Shown piece by piece: positions 17,880 to 30,425 of a stretch of 64,000 nucleotides of DNA. This DNA is from Chondrosia reniformis (taxonomy: Eukaryota; Porifera; Demospongiae; Chondrillida; Chondrillidae), in assembly GCA_947172415.1 (NCBI GenBank), contig OX359197.1:5209673-5273672 (forward strand), read 5' to 3'. Below the pieces are notes generated by a model, which saw only the letters and a list, made by a program, of their open reading frames with translations, did no database searches and was not told where the DNA came from. The translations under genes were made by a program, and so were the position numbers. The first letter of the stretch is position 1. Every line of letters begins with the position of its first letter.

Positions 17880-18042
17880 ATTGGTTGGTTGGATATGATT
17901 TGAGCATCAGCAACACTTATTATTAATCAAAGACTTAGGACGTTTCGACCCGTAGGTCTTCTTCAGCAATAAATGTGAAACGTTCTAAGTCTTTGATTAA
18001 TAATAAGTGTTGCTGATGCTCAAATCGTATCCAACCAATCAA
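17880..18042. repeat. Foldback element with about 65-nt arms
   Basis: The arms run from TTGGTTGGTTGGATATGATT inward to GACTTAGGACGTTT, with complements ending at CCAACCAATCA. The loop, read on the minus strand (17966-17938), gives CTGAAGA, A, GACC, TAC, GGGTC, GAAAC, GTC. It is the same centre as in the elements at 103-191 and 60896-61018. It sits upstream of kinase-Kelch copy 1. Confidence 0.75.
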
Positions 18043-18269
18043 TTATGAACGCAACAAGTACCCCTTATTACATCATATATATATACGTACGTATGGGTTA
18101 TTGTGTATTTATATACTGTTTTTTTTTGCATTCTGATACAATAAGACATCATCATCAGTTTCTTCTTTTTCAGTTTTTAAAAAATGGAATTAAACAGAAC
18201 ATAATTCAAGCAATTAAACACCACCATACAGCTTCGATTCTATACACATAAAATTGTATTTGTATGAAC

Positions 18270-18415
18270 TCCATTGATCACCATTTTTTTATAAATATAT
18301 TTTTACAATTTAAATTGATTAATTTTGCAAATAACATCAGGTAAAGAATTAATTGTTATGATAATTAAAAAATACTATAAAATGTTCACAAACTCTACAG
18401 AAGACAAGAATGTAC
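18270..18415 (-). pseudogene. 3' end fragment of a kinase-Kelch gene at a duplication junction
   Basis: Matches the 3' flank and last codons of the Kelch exon (CATTGATCACCA, then AAACTCTACAGAAGACAAG) found at the ends of copies 1 and 2. It is then joined directly to ETNPPL intron-3 sequence at about 18416. This marks the left breakpoint of unit B. Confidence 0.75.
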
Positions 18416-19216
18416 ATTTCCTAAATGAGATCCAATGAGATTTGAATGTATATAATCATATCAAGTCACTTGATCATATAAAATACAGTGTATAAAAGTT
18501 TCAATGTATAATATTTAATATTAGAAATTGTATGTGTGTTCCGGTCTGCCGCAGATCTGAAGCTAATGATCTTGCTCTAAGAATAGCAAGAGAGACTACT
18601 GGCCACACTGAAATCATTTGTCTTGAAGGGTGAGCAATGCAGATGAGCTAGACATTCACCAGAACTACACTGTCCACTGGTACTTGATAACCGTGCTGCA
18701 CTGCCTGCGTGTTAAGACAAGCCGTTTTTCAATAAATGCTTGCTTGAGCCTGTTTTCTGTGATTTCTACTAGTTGCACTCACGTATATGTACTGTACATA
18801 TGTGCTTGTAGGGCTTACCATGGTCATCTGACCTCTCTGATGGAGATTAGTAGCTACAAGTGGCAGAATGATCCCGAAAAGTGGCGTGGAAAACACACCA
18901 TCTTGGTATGAATGAGACCTGGAGGGGCTGCAAGCTCCATAGGGTACACATGACTGTGTATCATGTGATCCATTCCTTGTCCAGGCCCCTGCACCAGATA
19001 GCTACAGAGGTCTCTATAGGGACCCCGAAACTGCCGGACAGCTGTATGCTGGCGAAATCAAAAAGCTGATTGATGAAGCTCACAGTAAAGGGAAAAAGGT
19101 TTGAGTTGACATATTTGTATATCAATGCTGCTTTTATACACAATTTGTATACATACATATATAAAAATATGTACATATATAGATGTGTAGATCTATGTGT
19201 AGATAGATATAGATGT

Positions 19217-19327
19217 CAGGGCTGTATGCAGAACAGGGCCAGAGGGGGCAAAATGAAAAATTTCAAAATTTAGGGAGGGGCAATGGTATGAGGGTGTCAA
19301 AGCAGTTTAGAGGGTTCCCAAAAGCAT
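19217..19327. repeat. Copy-B-specific insertion in intron 6
   Basis: About 110 bp, beginning CAGGGCTGTATGCAGAACAG, interrupts sequence that is continuous in copies A, C and D. It has purine-rich blocks (GGGCCAGAGGGGGC, TTTAGGGAGGGG) and no ORF. Origin unknown. Confidence 0.55.
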
Positions 19328-19689
19328 TTGTACATGAGTGCATACAAATACGTACAAATACTTAAGACTATCTAGCTACTGATGGATTATCTTGTAAAGT
19401 AAAATATTTAAAATGATTTTAGCTATCTTAATTGTGTACTGGTACCTTTGTAGATGTGAATGTATTCTCCTTTGATATGTCCCATGTAGATTGCAGCCTT
19501 TATTCATGAGTCTGCACCGAGCTGTGCTGGTCTCTACACGCTGCCAAAGGGCTTCCTCAAAGCAGCCTACAAGTACGTACACAGGAAGTCTTGTCTTCTG
19601 TCTCTTTTGCATGTAGTGTGGATAATCACAGTGATAATCCAACCACAAGTAACTATAATCAGTCTGAAGAGGGAAACATGAAAGAAGCA

Positions 19690-19757
19690 AATGCTGGGAA
19701 TTGAACCCAGGACAGCTGGTTATGACCACCAGTTGCTCTTCCACTGAGCTACAGTTG
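19690..19757 (-). repeat. tRNA-like sequence in ETNPPL-B intron 7
   Basis: Paralog of the element at 7139-7206. The T arm here reads GGGTTCAATTCCC, a one-base change in the B box, and the acceptor stem is again absent. Confidence 0.5.
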
Positions 19758-20666
19758 TCACAGCAATGCCTCTCCCATGCTCTCCCTCATGTTTCCCCTC
19801 TCAGCTAACTACAAGCTAGTAATGTAATTAATAAAGTTTCTTGCTGTATTCTGAGTAATTCATAGGAAGTCCTTGAATAATCTACTAAACCAATTGAAGA
19901 CACTTTAAACAGTGTAAAGAATGTATTAGATAAATTTGAGAAGTTATGGTACATCAATAAATTCCTTCCAGAAATTTGTGTAAAACATATTACAGTTACT
20001 CTAAGAGAATTAACAGACACCTTAATTGATGCAAGTCCAAATTTGACAACAAATAATAAGGCACTTACACCATGTGTGCATGTATATTATCGGGTTAAAG
20101 TGGATGCAGTTAATTGACCAATTTTGACTATCAGTTATGGCTTCTGGACCAAATGCTTTGTGGCCTTTCTGCAGAATATTATATGATCTATAGGATAGTA
20201 CGTATGCATATGTCTACTGACTGCATGACCTGTAAACCCTCCACTTATTATTACCATGTGTTGGCCCACAACACTGACTGAGATGTTAATGCACTGGTCA
20301 TGTGATTCGCTGTCTGTGTTTCCTTATAAGGTATGTGAGAGATGCTGGTGGAGTGTGTATTGCTGCAAGTTGGATTTGGTAGAGCAGGCACCCACTTCTG
20401 GATGTTTGAAATGCAAGGTAAGTGACACTGGGACAGTGACTACTCATAAACAACAAGTTCATATACAAGTACTTATAATGTGGCATGTTATGAATTTATT
20501 GCCTACTTTGGTTGTGAAACTAAAAGACTTAGTCTGCATGTAATGATCTTACTTAGGACTAATTTGTTTGGCAGCATATTCTTCAGTTACTTAACATCAC
20601 CTTGAACACTGACCAATTTAATAGCAAAACGACTTTTATGGATTGTTGTACCTAATAGTGGTTGAA

Positions 20667-21420
20667 TGAGTGGGTAGGTAGGAGAGGTGGGTGGGTGGGT
20701 AGTTAGGAGAGGTGGGTGGGTAGTTAGGAGAGGTGGGTGGGTAGTTAGGAGAGGTGGGTGGGTAGTTAGGAGAGGTGGGTGGGTAGTTAGGAGAGGTGGG
20801 TGGGTAGTTAGGAGAGGTGGGTGGGTAGTTAGGAGAGGTGGGTGGGTGGGTAGTTAGGAGACGTGGGTGGGTAGTTAGGAGAGGTGGGTGGGTAGTTAGG
20901 AGAGGTGGGTGGGTAGTTAGGAGAGGTGGGTGGGTAGTTAGGAGAGGTGGGTGGGTAGTTAGGAGAGGTGGGTGGGTAGTTAGGAGAGGTGGGTGGTAGT
21001 TAGGAGAGGTGGGTGGGTAGTTAGGAGAGGTGGGTGGTAGTTAGGAGAGGTGGGTGGGTAGTTAGGAGAGGTGGGTGGGTAGTTAGGAGAGGTGGGTAGT
21101 TAGGAGAGGTGGGTGGGTAGTTAGGAGAGGTGGGTAGTTAGGAGAGGTGGGTGGGTAGTTAGGAGAGGTGGGTGGTAGTTAGGAGAGGTGGGTGGGTAGT
21201 TAGGAGAGGTGGGTAGTTAGGAGAGGTGGGTGGGTAGTTAGGAGAGGTGGGTGGGTAGTTAGGAGAGGTGGGTGTGTAGTTAGGAGAGGTGGGTGGGTAG
21301 TTAGGAGAGGTGGGTGGGTAGTTAGGAGAGGTGGGTAGTTAGGAGAGGTGGGTGGGTAGTTAGGAGAGGTGGGTGGGTGGGTAGTTAGGAGAGGTGGGTG
21401 GGTAGTTAGGAGAGGTGGGT
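20667..21420. repeat. 21-bp G-rich minisatellite, ETNPPL-B intron 8 (long allele)
   Basis: Roughly 35 units of the same 21-bp repeat as at 8130, with several shortened units (GGTGGGTAGTTAGGAGA, GGTGGTAGTTAGG). It is more than twice as long as the array in copy A. Confidence 0.95.
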
Positions 21421-22475
21421 ATGCATGTACGTACATAGCACTGTACATTTTGCTAAATCTATTGAAGCAAGTACAAGTATATATGTACACTCAAGGTATA
21501 GGAAATGTACCATATACAATCAGAGTGGCACTCACTGGGTCCTTCCTGTGTCCTTGCACTTGTGTGCACACCACTCTCAGTCAGTCAGCAGTAGAGCTCA
21601 GATCAGATGTTCAGGATGTGTAATCTTCCTCCTTTCAAAGGTTTCTCTTCCACCTGGCACATGTGTATATTTTACATTCTTCAGATGTAATTCCTGATAT
21701 TGTTACAATTGGTAAACCGATGGGCAATGGCCATCCTGTCTCTGCTCTCATCACTAGCCCGAGGATTGCGGATACACACGATGCAGTATCCCCTTCCTAT
21801 TTTAGCACCGTGAGATCTGAGAAGCATATTGGGATTTTCTGTTATTGTGTAATCATTTTATTTTGTAACATTATTATTGGCCAATTTGAACTTGAGTGAA
21901 GGCTTACATTGAAGAAGTTATTTTGCTCCATGCTGTCTGAAAGCTGTCTGTTGACATATTACAAAGAACTAGATCTGTCGTTGTCTTTAGTAATCCTGCT
22001 TCAGATTGTGGTGCTGTTGTAACTGTTCTCTCACTCTTCTCTCTAGTTTGGAGGTAACCCTGTGTCTATGGCCATAGCAGATGCTGTTCTGACAGCTATT
22101 GAAAAGGAGAATCTCCAGAAGCATGCTCTGGAAGTTGGTAGCTACCTCATAGAGAAGTTTCAAGAGCTCAAGTCTGCCTACCCTAACTACATTGGAGATG
22201 TTAGGTTAGTTTAAGTCAACACTCAATGCAGTCTATCTACTACACACTGATGTGGGATAGCTATATCCTTATAATAATAAGTCTTATATCTCCTTGCACA
22301 AGTGTGTAGCGAATGATAAGTGGTGTGTATATAATGGTTTCTTCACTTATACAGTGCCTATACGTATGTGGTAAGGAGATTGTTTATCTGCTAGCATACG
22401 TAGGAATGAGTACCTCTTTACTGGTGATCTAGCAATATTTATTAGTTCCTAAATTGACATCATGTGGCTCTGGAT

Positions 22476-22657
22476 TTCCCCGCCCACTTATGACTCTCAA
22501 GGAGTACACTGAGTTTGAATAAGCAGACCTGAAGTCCACTTAATGGGAACCAGTGTCTCCCCCCTTGCCTATCAAAGACACAGCTCATAGGTGTACGTAT
22601 GTACTGTATATAGCTCAACTGTGTCTTTGATAAGCAAGGGGGAGACACCAGTTCCAT
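22476..22657. repeat. Foldback element in ETNPPL-B intron 10
   Basis: Ortholog of 9475-9656. The inverted GGAACCAGTGTCTCC arm now faces GGAGACACCAGTTCC, a small arm mismatch. Confidence 0.75.
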
Positions 22658-23356
22658 AGTCAAATGATACTTAAGGTATGATCATAAAAATCTTCTTTCT
22701 TTTCCTAAAATTTCTTTCTTGCATGGAACTCCATTCTACTGATGGGTGCAATTTCCTGTATATATGCACTTAAGAGAACTTTGTATGTCTGTGTAGGGGA
22801 CAAGGCATGTTTATTGGAATAGAGATGATCAAGGATGGAGTGACCAAAGAAGCTAATAAAGAGTTGGCAGTTCATCTTCATATGAAGTGAGTGTTTAGAT
22901 GTCTAATGTGAAGTTTATTGAAGATACACCAGATGTAATTATCTTCCCCCTGAAAGTTCAGGTATAGCTTAGTCTGTTGTTTTCTTAGATTGAAGAGTGA
23001 CTACTTTATTATCATGACAAATGATGGAATCCTTGATAATGTGATGAAGTTTAAAGGGCCAATGGTCTTTACCAAAGAGAATGCTGATTACTTGGTGAAG
23101 TGTTTCGGAGAAATACTTGAAGATTACTAAAGTGATTGTCCAAGGGAATTGTAAAATTAAAGAAATTGTTGCTAATTGTATAATACTATTGATACTCTGC
23201 ACTCAACCATTGCACAAACATAAATTATTTGTATAATATGGTACACACACAATTTTATCATTTAACTAGCACCAATTTAATTTAATAAATACTTCAAAGA
23301 TCCTTTATTTGGATTCAATACTGACATGAGTTGCCATAGTGATTTGTCTATTCAAA

Positions 23357-26300
23357 ATTGCGGAAGAACTTCGCAGCCTTTTTGCTAAATGGGACAAAGT
23401 AAGGTTATATACGATTGCATTCCCACTTATTGATGATTCTGTATATGTAGTATTATAGATATAGCATCAGATATTTTAATTTCCATATACTTAATAAAAC
23501 GTGTAGGGTTCAAAATCTGTCCGAGAATGTATTCTAGCTGATTTCATAGCTCAGTGCGAAGGAATGACGGGGCCTGATTTAGAACAGCAGTTTTTTGATT
23601 GTGCAAGTCTATTTCTAGCGCGGCTGACTGCGTGGATAAGAATAAGGTTGAGTTCTAATGCGACTGCAGTTGGCGCATAAGTATATGTATACACGTATAT
23701 AAGTATATATGGGCATTTATACTCACACACGTAATATTAAAAAGTGACTGAATCTATATTTTGATTTACGTCACTGTTGAATTCACTTGTGTAGCTATCA
23801 ATTTGGCGTTTGTCTAAAATTACAGTTAAAAGCAATCAGAATTTTCATATCGTCTACAAGTGGGTAAGTATTGCTCCACAAGTGACAGGAGGTATTGTAT
23901 GATTCATGTTACTATACAAGGATAGCTCATTATCTTGTGGTACACCACATTCAAACACATTGATTAACTGAACAACTATACATCTTTTATCTTGTATTTC
24001 AGTCGCAAATTTCTAAGTGAATTTCTGGAAGTGGGTGGTATATTAACAGTGCTTGAAATCCTTAGTATCAAGAAGGCATCTGAAGAAGCTAAACTGGAGG
24101 CTCTTGGTCTTCTAATGGACGTGGCCAAGTCAGGAAGGCAGTCAAAGGAGCTTGTCTGTGAGAGTGCTGGCATTAGAGCTGTCACAGAGTGTCTGGCTAG
24201 GTCCACCAGCCCTCCCACTCAGGAGAGGGCGCAAGGACTGCTGTTTGAACTGTTTCAGGGCAATCCTCACTATCAGAGTCAAGTCTACAAAGCACTTATT
24301 GCACTGATGGCAGCATCTAATACTAACGCACAAAGACTTGCTGCATCTACTCTTAGAGATATTCAGGTATGGATGGGCTCTTAGTTAGGAGATATTTAGG
24401 TATAGATGGGCTCTTAGTTAGGAGGTATTTAGGTATAGATGGGCTCTTAGTTAGGAGGTATTTAGGTGTGGATGGGGTCTTAGTTAGGAGGTATTTAGGT
24501 ATGGATGGGGTCTTAGTTAGGAGGTATTCAGGTATGGATGGGGTCTTAGTTAGGAGGTATATAGGTATGGATGGGGTCTTAGTTAGGAGGTATTTAGGTA
24601 TGGATGGGGTCTTAGTTAGGAGGTATTTAGGTATGGATGGGGTCTTAGTTAGGAGGTATATAGGTATGGATGGGGTCTTAGTTAGGAGGTATATAGGTAT
24701 GGATGGGGTCTTAGTTAGGAGGTATTCAGGTATGGATGGGGTCTTAGTTAGGAGGTATATAGGTATGGATGGGGTCTTAGTTAGGAGGTATATAGGTATG
24801 GATGGGGTCTTAGTTAGGAGGTATTCAGGTATGGATGGGCTCTTAGTTAGGAGGTATTTAGGTATGGATTTAGGATGGTCTCAGATTGTATTCACATTTT
24901 GTCACATTATATAGCCTCAAATGGGAGTAGTGAGTGCTTCTATAGTAGACCCAGTGCTGTCCTTATTGAAGACACTGGACTTGGCAGTGCAGTATGAGGG
25001 TTAGTACTTGTATGTGAAGATACAGTACATTAGAAAGGAGATAGAAGAAAGTGTTTGATTATTTTGACAGAGATTGTAGAGTATATTGTGTTTTAATAGT
25101 GTGTACATACAAAATAGTTTAGAAGTACGTATTTATAATAGCTGCATTTGTGATCTGATATATAGTCATGTATCAAGTCTGATCAAGAGGTTTGCTTACA
25201 ATCACTTTATATATGTGTACTTATATACCATTAAATATGGGCTCACCAAAAGGTTGCCCAACACACATGTACGTATATCTATATATGTACATGTGTGTTG
25301 TACGTATACATATATCTGTAGCTTGTGAGTTGATCAAAGATCTGGTGGTCTATGAAGAGGTACAGCACCCACTGATGACAGGTCTGATTAATCTACTGAA
25401 GCCAGCAGAGAAGGAAGAGAAGGAAGGTGACTCTAGCAGGCAGACTTCTAGTGGTGAGGTTGAACAAGCTTCTTCTGACCATGTTATTGAGCAACTCTGT
25501 GCTGTTTCTCTTCCTCCATCGTAGTACCTCTACCGATGTACATCCAGCAAGCAAGTGCAGCCAAGGTCATTGGAATGTTGGCTGTCTCCAATACCATGGT
25601 AGCAGAAGAGATGGTTCAGGTAAACCCACACTATGTATATAGCAATGTTATGCACTGTACGTATGTACACATGTATATATATACAGTACTTGTCACTTAG
25701 ATATGTTTGTTGTGATAGTGTGTTGAATTGTACCTACCTCTTGAAGAACTGTGTCTATATATTCAATATACTATATAATATGTCTATATGTAGTTATTTG
25801 TCACCAATGCTATATATACTTTGTCTATATATTAGTTCAATATACCCTATATACTCCCATGACTTCCCATCAATAATATGTAGTACTGTCTAAAGAGTTA
25901 TATCTATAAGGAATTGTAAGGAATATTAATATTGTCCTCATCATCTCCCCTGTTCACACTCACATCTCCTACAGTGGTATATACTGTGTTTGTATGTATA
26001 TTATACATATCTACAGTTAAATATAATTCCATTGCTGCTCTTTGTGATGGGAAATGTGAAGCATGTCAGCAGTCAGTATCAAGCAGCCATGGCTCTAAAG
26101 GTCAGAACAGCAACAAGTCTTGTTCATTCCTACATTGGTTGTAATTAGGCTTGTATGTTAATCAAAATGTCTTTTAATTAAACATTATGAAGGAAACTTA
26201 GCAATTGAACACTGTACGTATTACATGCTTCCTTAATTTTCCCAGCTGAATTTAATAGTCAATTGAAATTCTTAAGTTGTTCAAGATGGTCATTTTGTTT

Positions 26301-26560
26301 CACAGATATTCCTGTCTGCTTATGAATCTGTCAAACCTTTAGTTGTCAGTTTTATGGGAGATACAATGTACTTGAAATTTAAGATAATGAATAAGTCATG
26401 TTCTATATAGACCTTTCAAAACATTGTGACAGTATAATTATACGTATTTACTTTTTCAATGTGTATTTAGAAAAATCCTGAAGAGTTTCATAATGTACTG
26501 AGTCAATCTAAAGTGGACTTATTAAAAGGAGCTTTACAAAGTATCAAAGAATTGACCTGA
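23357..26560 (+). pseudogene. ARMH1-like: ARMH1-like copy B: start codon and one splice donor lost
   Basis: Ten exon equivalents have exactly the same lengths as copy D: 23357-23398, 23507-23646, 23795-23863, 24003-24366, 24915-24999, 25322-25453, 25525-25619, 26017-26100, 26306-26383, 26471-26560. The start ATGGCGGAAGAA is ATTGCGGAAGAA (23357). The donor after exon 9 is AAG|ATAATG instead of AAG|GTAATG (26384). Exon 7 carries the normal Lys codon that is a stop in copy A. With both start and donor lost it is unlikely to make full-length protein. Confidence 0.82.
24367..24870 (+). repeat. 33-bp minisatellite at splice donor, ARMH1-B
   Basis: About 15 units of the 33-bp repeat described at 11438, starting at the exon 4 donor. 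The ORF of 11-residue repeats across it is not a gene. Confidence 0.93.
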
Positions 26561-26941
26561 CATTTTTTTTGATGTACAAAATGTTTTTTATGGAAGTTTA
26601 TTACTAATATAGTTGTTTATATTAGACGTGTTTCAGGTTATCTGCATTGCCAGTGTCTTAATTATCTTATCTTATATAATACAATAATTCATGAACTAAA
26701 ATTGGTCAGCAAGGTTATATAATTAATGTATACAGTAGACACTTTTTGGGTTGTGGATGTTGCAATCGGTATACATAACTCGCGAATACCATTTGTACAA
26801 ACTTTCCCACTAGAATGACATCACTATGCATCCATTGATCACCACTTTATAAATTACACAAAAGTTTGTTACAATTTGAATTAATTAATTTTTGCATATA
26901 ACATCAGTAAAAGTAATTAATTGTTACAATAATTAAAAATA

Positions 26942-29466
26942 CTATAAAAAGTACACAAACTCTACAGAAGACAAGATTGTATCTTTGTTACGAGTAAGAT
27001 GATGATTACGTCCTCCAACTACCAAAGCCCTTTCACCTAGCTGTACAGTACCTGATGACATACGAGGTATCTTTAACCGACCAAGTGACACCCACTTGCT
27101 TTGAGATGGAGAATAAATGTGAACAGCTGATTGAGGATGGTATTCACTGTCTGCACCACCAACAGTAAAGAATGAGTGTGGGCTGGAAAATGAGGATGAA
27201 GCATCAAATGGTGTCTGACATGGTAACTCCATCCACTGTCTTCCTTCCACTGGGTGATCACTGAGTACTGCTTCATTGAGAATATCCCAACTCATCTTCC
27301 AGGTAGACCTTAGTGGTGTATGTAAGCCTGTCCCTTTATGATGTTCAGCATTGTAGCCTCCATTGCAGATGTAAATTGCATCTCCACACGTAATGAGTTG
27401 ATGTAACTCCAATGGTCTGGGAAGTGTAAAGTTGTCTAGTGTAGACCACTGCTTTGTAGTGACACACATGACATCTATGCTCTGTAATGTTGTATCATCC
27501 TGAGTACGTCCACCAGTCACAATGAGTATGCCATCTTTATAGAGTGTTGCTGGTCCGATTCGTTTTGTGGGCATTGGTGGGAATACTGCTCTCCAAGTGC
27601 TATCCACCAAGGTGCTCAGCTTATTAGTTAACTGAAGTGATTCTGATTCCCAACCTCCAATCAATGTTATTTGGCTATTAACGATTACTCCTTGGCAATA
27701 AACTTGAGGTGTTGGTTGTGGGAGAATGGTCCAAGTGAGTTCCTCCAAGTTAAACACTTGTACTTTGTCTTCATCTATGATATCCACACATATTCCTCCA
27801 AACACGTACACCAAGTGACCATCACACAGTACATTGGGTTGGGCAGTAGGTATTGGTAGATCTGGCAATAGAAATGAGGTCAACCGTAAAGATTGGACAT
27901 CATCAACCTGCACAAGAAAGGAAGAGTTCTGTAAATTGTTATAGAGTGTGCATGTGAATTCCAATAGGATCACTTGGTTAATACACAAATGACTACCATT
28001 ATATACATGTACTTAAGAAACTGTTACACAATTTTAACAGCCGAATTTATTTAAGGAAAATTGAATGTATTTTTATACTCTCATGATCACTTATATACTC
28101 ACATACTATAGGATCAATGGTGGGATGAACTTCAAAAACAAATAACTTTGTGTTCAGTGGGTATACAGTCAGTTCATGTGCTGATTCAGTTGGTTAGTAT
28201 ACTTGGTAGCTCAATACTGTACACAACATGGCACACTACTGCGTATGTGAAATAGTAAACATTTTATTGTTACCGAAATTAGTGATGCAATAGCTAACAT
28301 TTATGGTCACTATATTACGCAGTCAGTTCAGTGGACTGATTCGGTTAATAAAGTAATGTAATCACATGTGATACATTGGAATTTCTCATTTACAATCAGT
28401 GTAACAGTAATCTAAACCATGTACATGTAGTAACAATACTGACACTTAAAGCAAAAGAGTTAGTAGAAACACAAGACCTGAGTAAACCTACTTGTTTATG
28501 CAAAGGAATGGCTTGATTAAATCCAATTTGTGTCCTGAGTACCATTTTGGAAATGGTTATACCTTTATAAGTAGTTTACTTTGGAGAAATTAACCATACT
28601 AAGATAATACTTACCTTCTCCATTGGCTCTGCCATTAGACTGTACTTCATATTTAATTTCCCCTTCACTGTCTCAATGTCTGGTCTCTCCTCTGGGTTGT
28701 CTCTGAGACATTGAAGGATAAGTGGCTTCAGTTGGTGGTCATCAGGTAACTTTGACAGATCATCAGCTCTTCTCTCAATCTCAGGTTTGCCTCCAATATT
28801 ATTAAATCCAGAAGTGGGCGGGTCCTGAGTGCCCACCTCCAGCATCACTACACCAAAGGAGAAGACGTCTCCTTTCGATGTGAATTTTGCCTTCTGGTCA
28901 ACCAGTGATTCTGGTGGCATGTACAAAAAACAACCTGGAGCTTGTGTTGTAAGATACTTCACATCAGTTGGTCTGAACTTAGCTTGTCCAAGATCACTGA
29001 TTTTCACGACACTGCAGTCGATGTTAACTAGAATGTTGGCTGGTCGAAGGTCTCGATGTAGGATCTGAGGGTCGAACTGGTGAAGGAACATAAGACCGCA
29101 AGCGATCTGGATACAGATATTCATCTGTTTGGTGACAGTAACGCGTCCTTTATTTGTATTCAAGAACTTCTCCAACGATTGTTCCATGAATTCCATTATC
29201 AAAACGGATTGACCTTCGTAACAGGAAACTCTGATGAATTCGACAATATTAACGTGTTTGGCCTTCTGTAGCAATTCGCATTCTCTTTCAAAGTCAGCTT
29301 GAATCTTTTCAAACTGTTCTTCTGAAAGTCTTGCAGAGTCTACGAGTTGTTTGTGGATTCTCTTAGCGGCGATCACTCTTCCCTGGAACGTTCCTTTCTG
29401 AACTACACCGAAAGCACCTCTTCCTAGCTCTTCACGAAGTTGGAGACTAGAAAAGTATGTTCCCAT
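26942..29466 (-). CDS. Kinase-Kelch fusion protein, intact (copy 2)
   Basis: Two exons: 29466-28615 (284 codons, ends GAGAAG|GTAAGT) and 27907-26942 (321 codons plus stop), joined in phase 0 for about 605 aa. A kinase domain fills the N-terminal ~275 residues: GRGAFGVV, VIAAK with Lys35, HRDLRPANILV, DLG in place of DFG, MPPESL and DVFSFGVVMLEV. It resembles TKL/RIPK-type kinases. The C-terminal ~320 residues contain about five Kelch-like blades (VYVFGG, ITLIGG, ILIVTGG, IYICNGG, FFTVGG, LVVGG), expected to form a beta-propeller for partner binding. MGTYFSS at the N terminus fits N-myristoylation (Gly2, Ser6). The linker after RPDIETVK (GKLNMKYSLMAEPMEK) differs from the other copies. Substrate unknown; whether the DLG kinase is active is open. 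Confidence 0.85.
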
Positions 29467-29525
29467 GATTTGTCACGTACGTAAGCAGCTTTGAGAACGG
29501 TCAACGCCCTATATTTCGAGGCTGT

Positions 29526-29531
29526 CACGTG
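29526..29531. promoter_or_regulatory. CACGTG upstream of kinase-Kelch copy 2
   Basis: Same GTCACGTGTTTAGCG context as upstream of copy 1, 60 bp before the ATG. Confidence 0.45.
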
Positions 29532-29907
29532 TTTAGCGGAACGTTTAGAAACATTATATTGAATGAAGTTAACACGAAAAAGGGATGACAGCGACGCAAG
29601 GTAAGGGCTAATCATACAGAAAGTGGCATATACATCGCTAGTACAGCTACACACAAATGGTTTCTTTCTTCTCACCGTACGTAGTATTTGAAACATGCTA
29701 AAACTAAATTATTGCTGTTATTAGAGTAATATACATATATGTATGCACATTGATGCCTTAATACTTCCACTGTAAATATTATATAAATTCATCCGATAGA
29801 AAAGTTGTTAATTTTCTAAGCTCCTGCCATATATATATTTCACAGGATGGAGTATATATTAGTGTATTTCACTGCAGGGTATGTACATATTATAATTTCT
29901 GTGAGAG

Positions 29908-30212
29908 TGCTGTCATGTTGGCATTAGAGCTGTCACAGAGTGTCTGGCTAGGTCCACCAGCCCTCCCACTCAGGAGAGGGCGCAAGGACTGCTGTTTGAA
30001 CTGTTTGAGGGCAATCCTCACTATCAGAGTCAAGTCTATATACAAAGCACTTATTGCACTGATGGCAGCATCTAATACTAACGCACAAAGACTTGCTGCA
30101 TCTACTCTTAGAGATATTCAGGTATGGATGGGCTCTTAGTTAGGAGATATTCAGGTATGGATGGGCTCTTAGTTAGGAGGTATTCAGGTATGGATGGGCT
30201 CTTAGTTAGAGA
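29908..30212 (+). pseudogene. Orphan ARMH1 exon-4 fragment plus minisatellite stub
   Basis: Starts inside ARMH1 exon 4 (CTGTGAGAGTGCTG), has an 8-bp insertion (TCATGTTG) and a 6-bp insertion near AAGTCTATATAC, and ends at ATTCAG|GTATGG (30122/30123). About three 33-bp units follow. It is joined on the left to kinase-Kelch upstream DNA, exactly as at 52110, and on the right to ETNPPL intron 3 sequence. Confidence 0.8.
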
Positions 30213-30271
30213 TGTTAGCTTAGCTATTACCTATTTGACTTTAAAAATTACTCATTATGGTGATTTGCACT

Positions 30272-30425
30272 ATAGAACCTTAGATATCTAAATAACTACA
30301 TAGAACCGTAGATATCTAAACAACCACATAGAACCGTAGATATCTAAACAACCACATAGAACCGTAGATATCTAAACAGCAACATACGGTAGAACCTTAG
30401 ATGTCTATATATCTAAACAACTTTC
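30272..30425. repeat. 28-bp tandem repeat upstream of ETNPPL-C exon 4
   Basis: Five imperfect copies of a unit containing TAGAACCTTAGATATCTAAA. There are two copies in ETNPPL-A intron 3 (5983-6029) and four at 36475-36590. Confidence 0.8.

Larger units (their letters stand above)
18555..23130 (+). pseudogene. ETNPPL-like: ETNPPL-like copy B, 5'-truncated with 8-bp deletion
   Basis: Retains exons 4-12: 18555-18629, 18812-18905, 18985-19098, 19490-19572, 20331-20417, 21685-21809, 22047-22204, 22797-22886, 22989-23130. Exons 1-3 (promoter, N terminus and most of the substrate-side domain) are missing; the copy begins within intron 3. Exon 8 is 87 nt instead of 95. Eight bases are lost after GTGTATTGCTG, which removes the cofactor-binding Asp of [10 protein letters not shown] and shifts the frame. 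All splice sites of the retained exons look usable. The Schiff-base Lys motif is present but out of frame. A dead enzyme. Confidence 0.85.
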
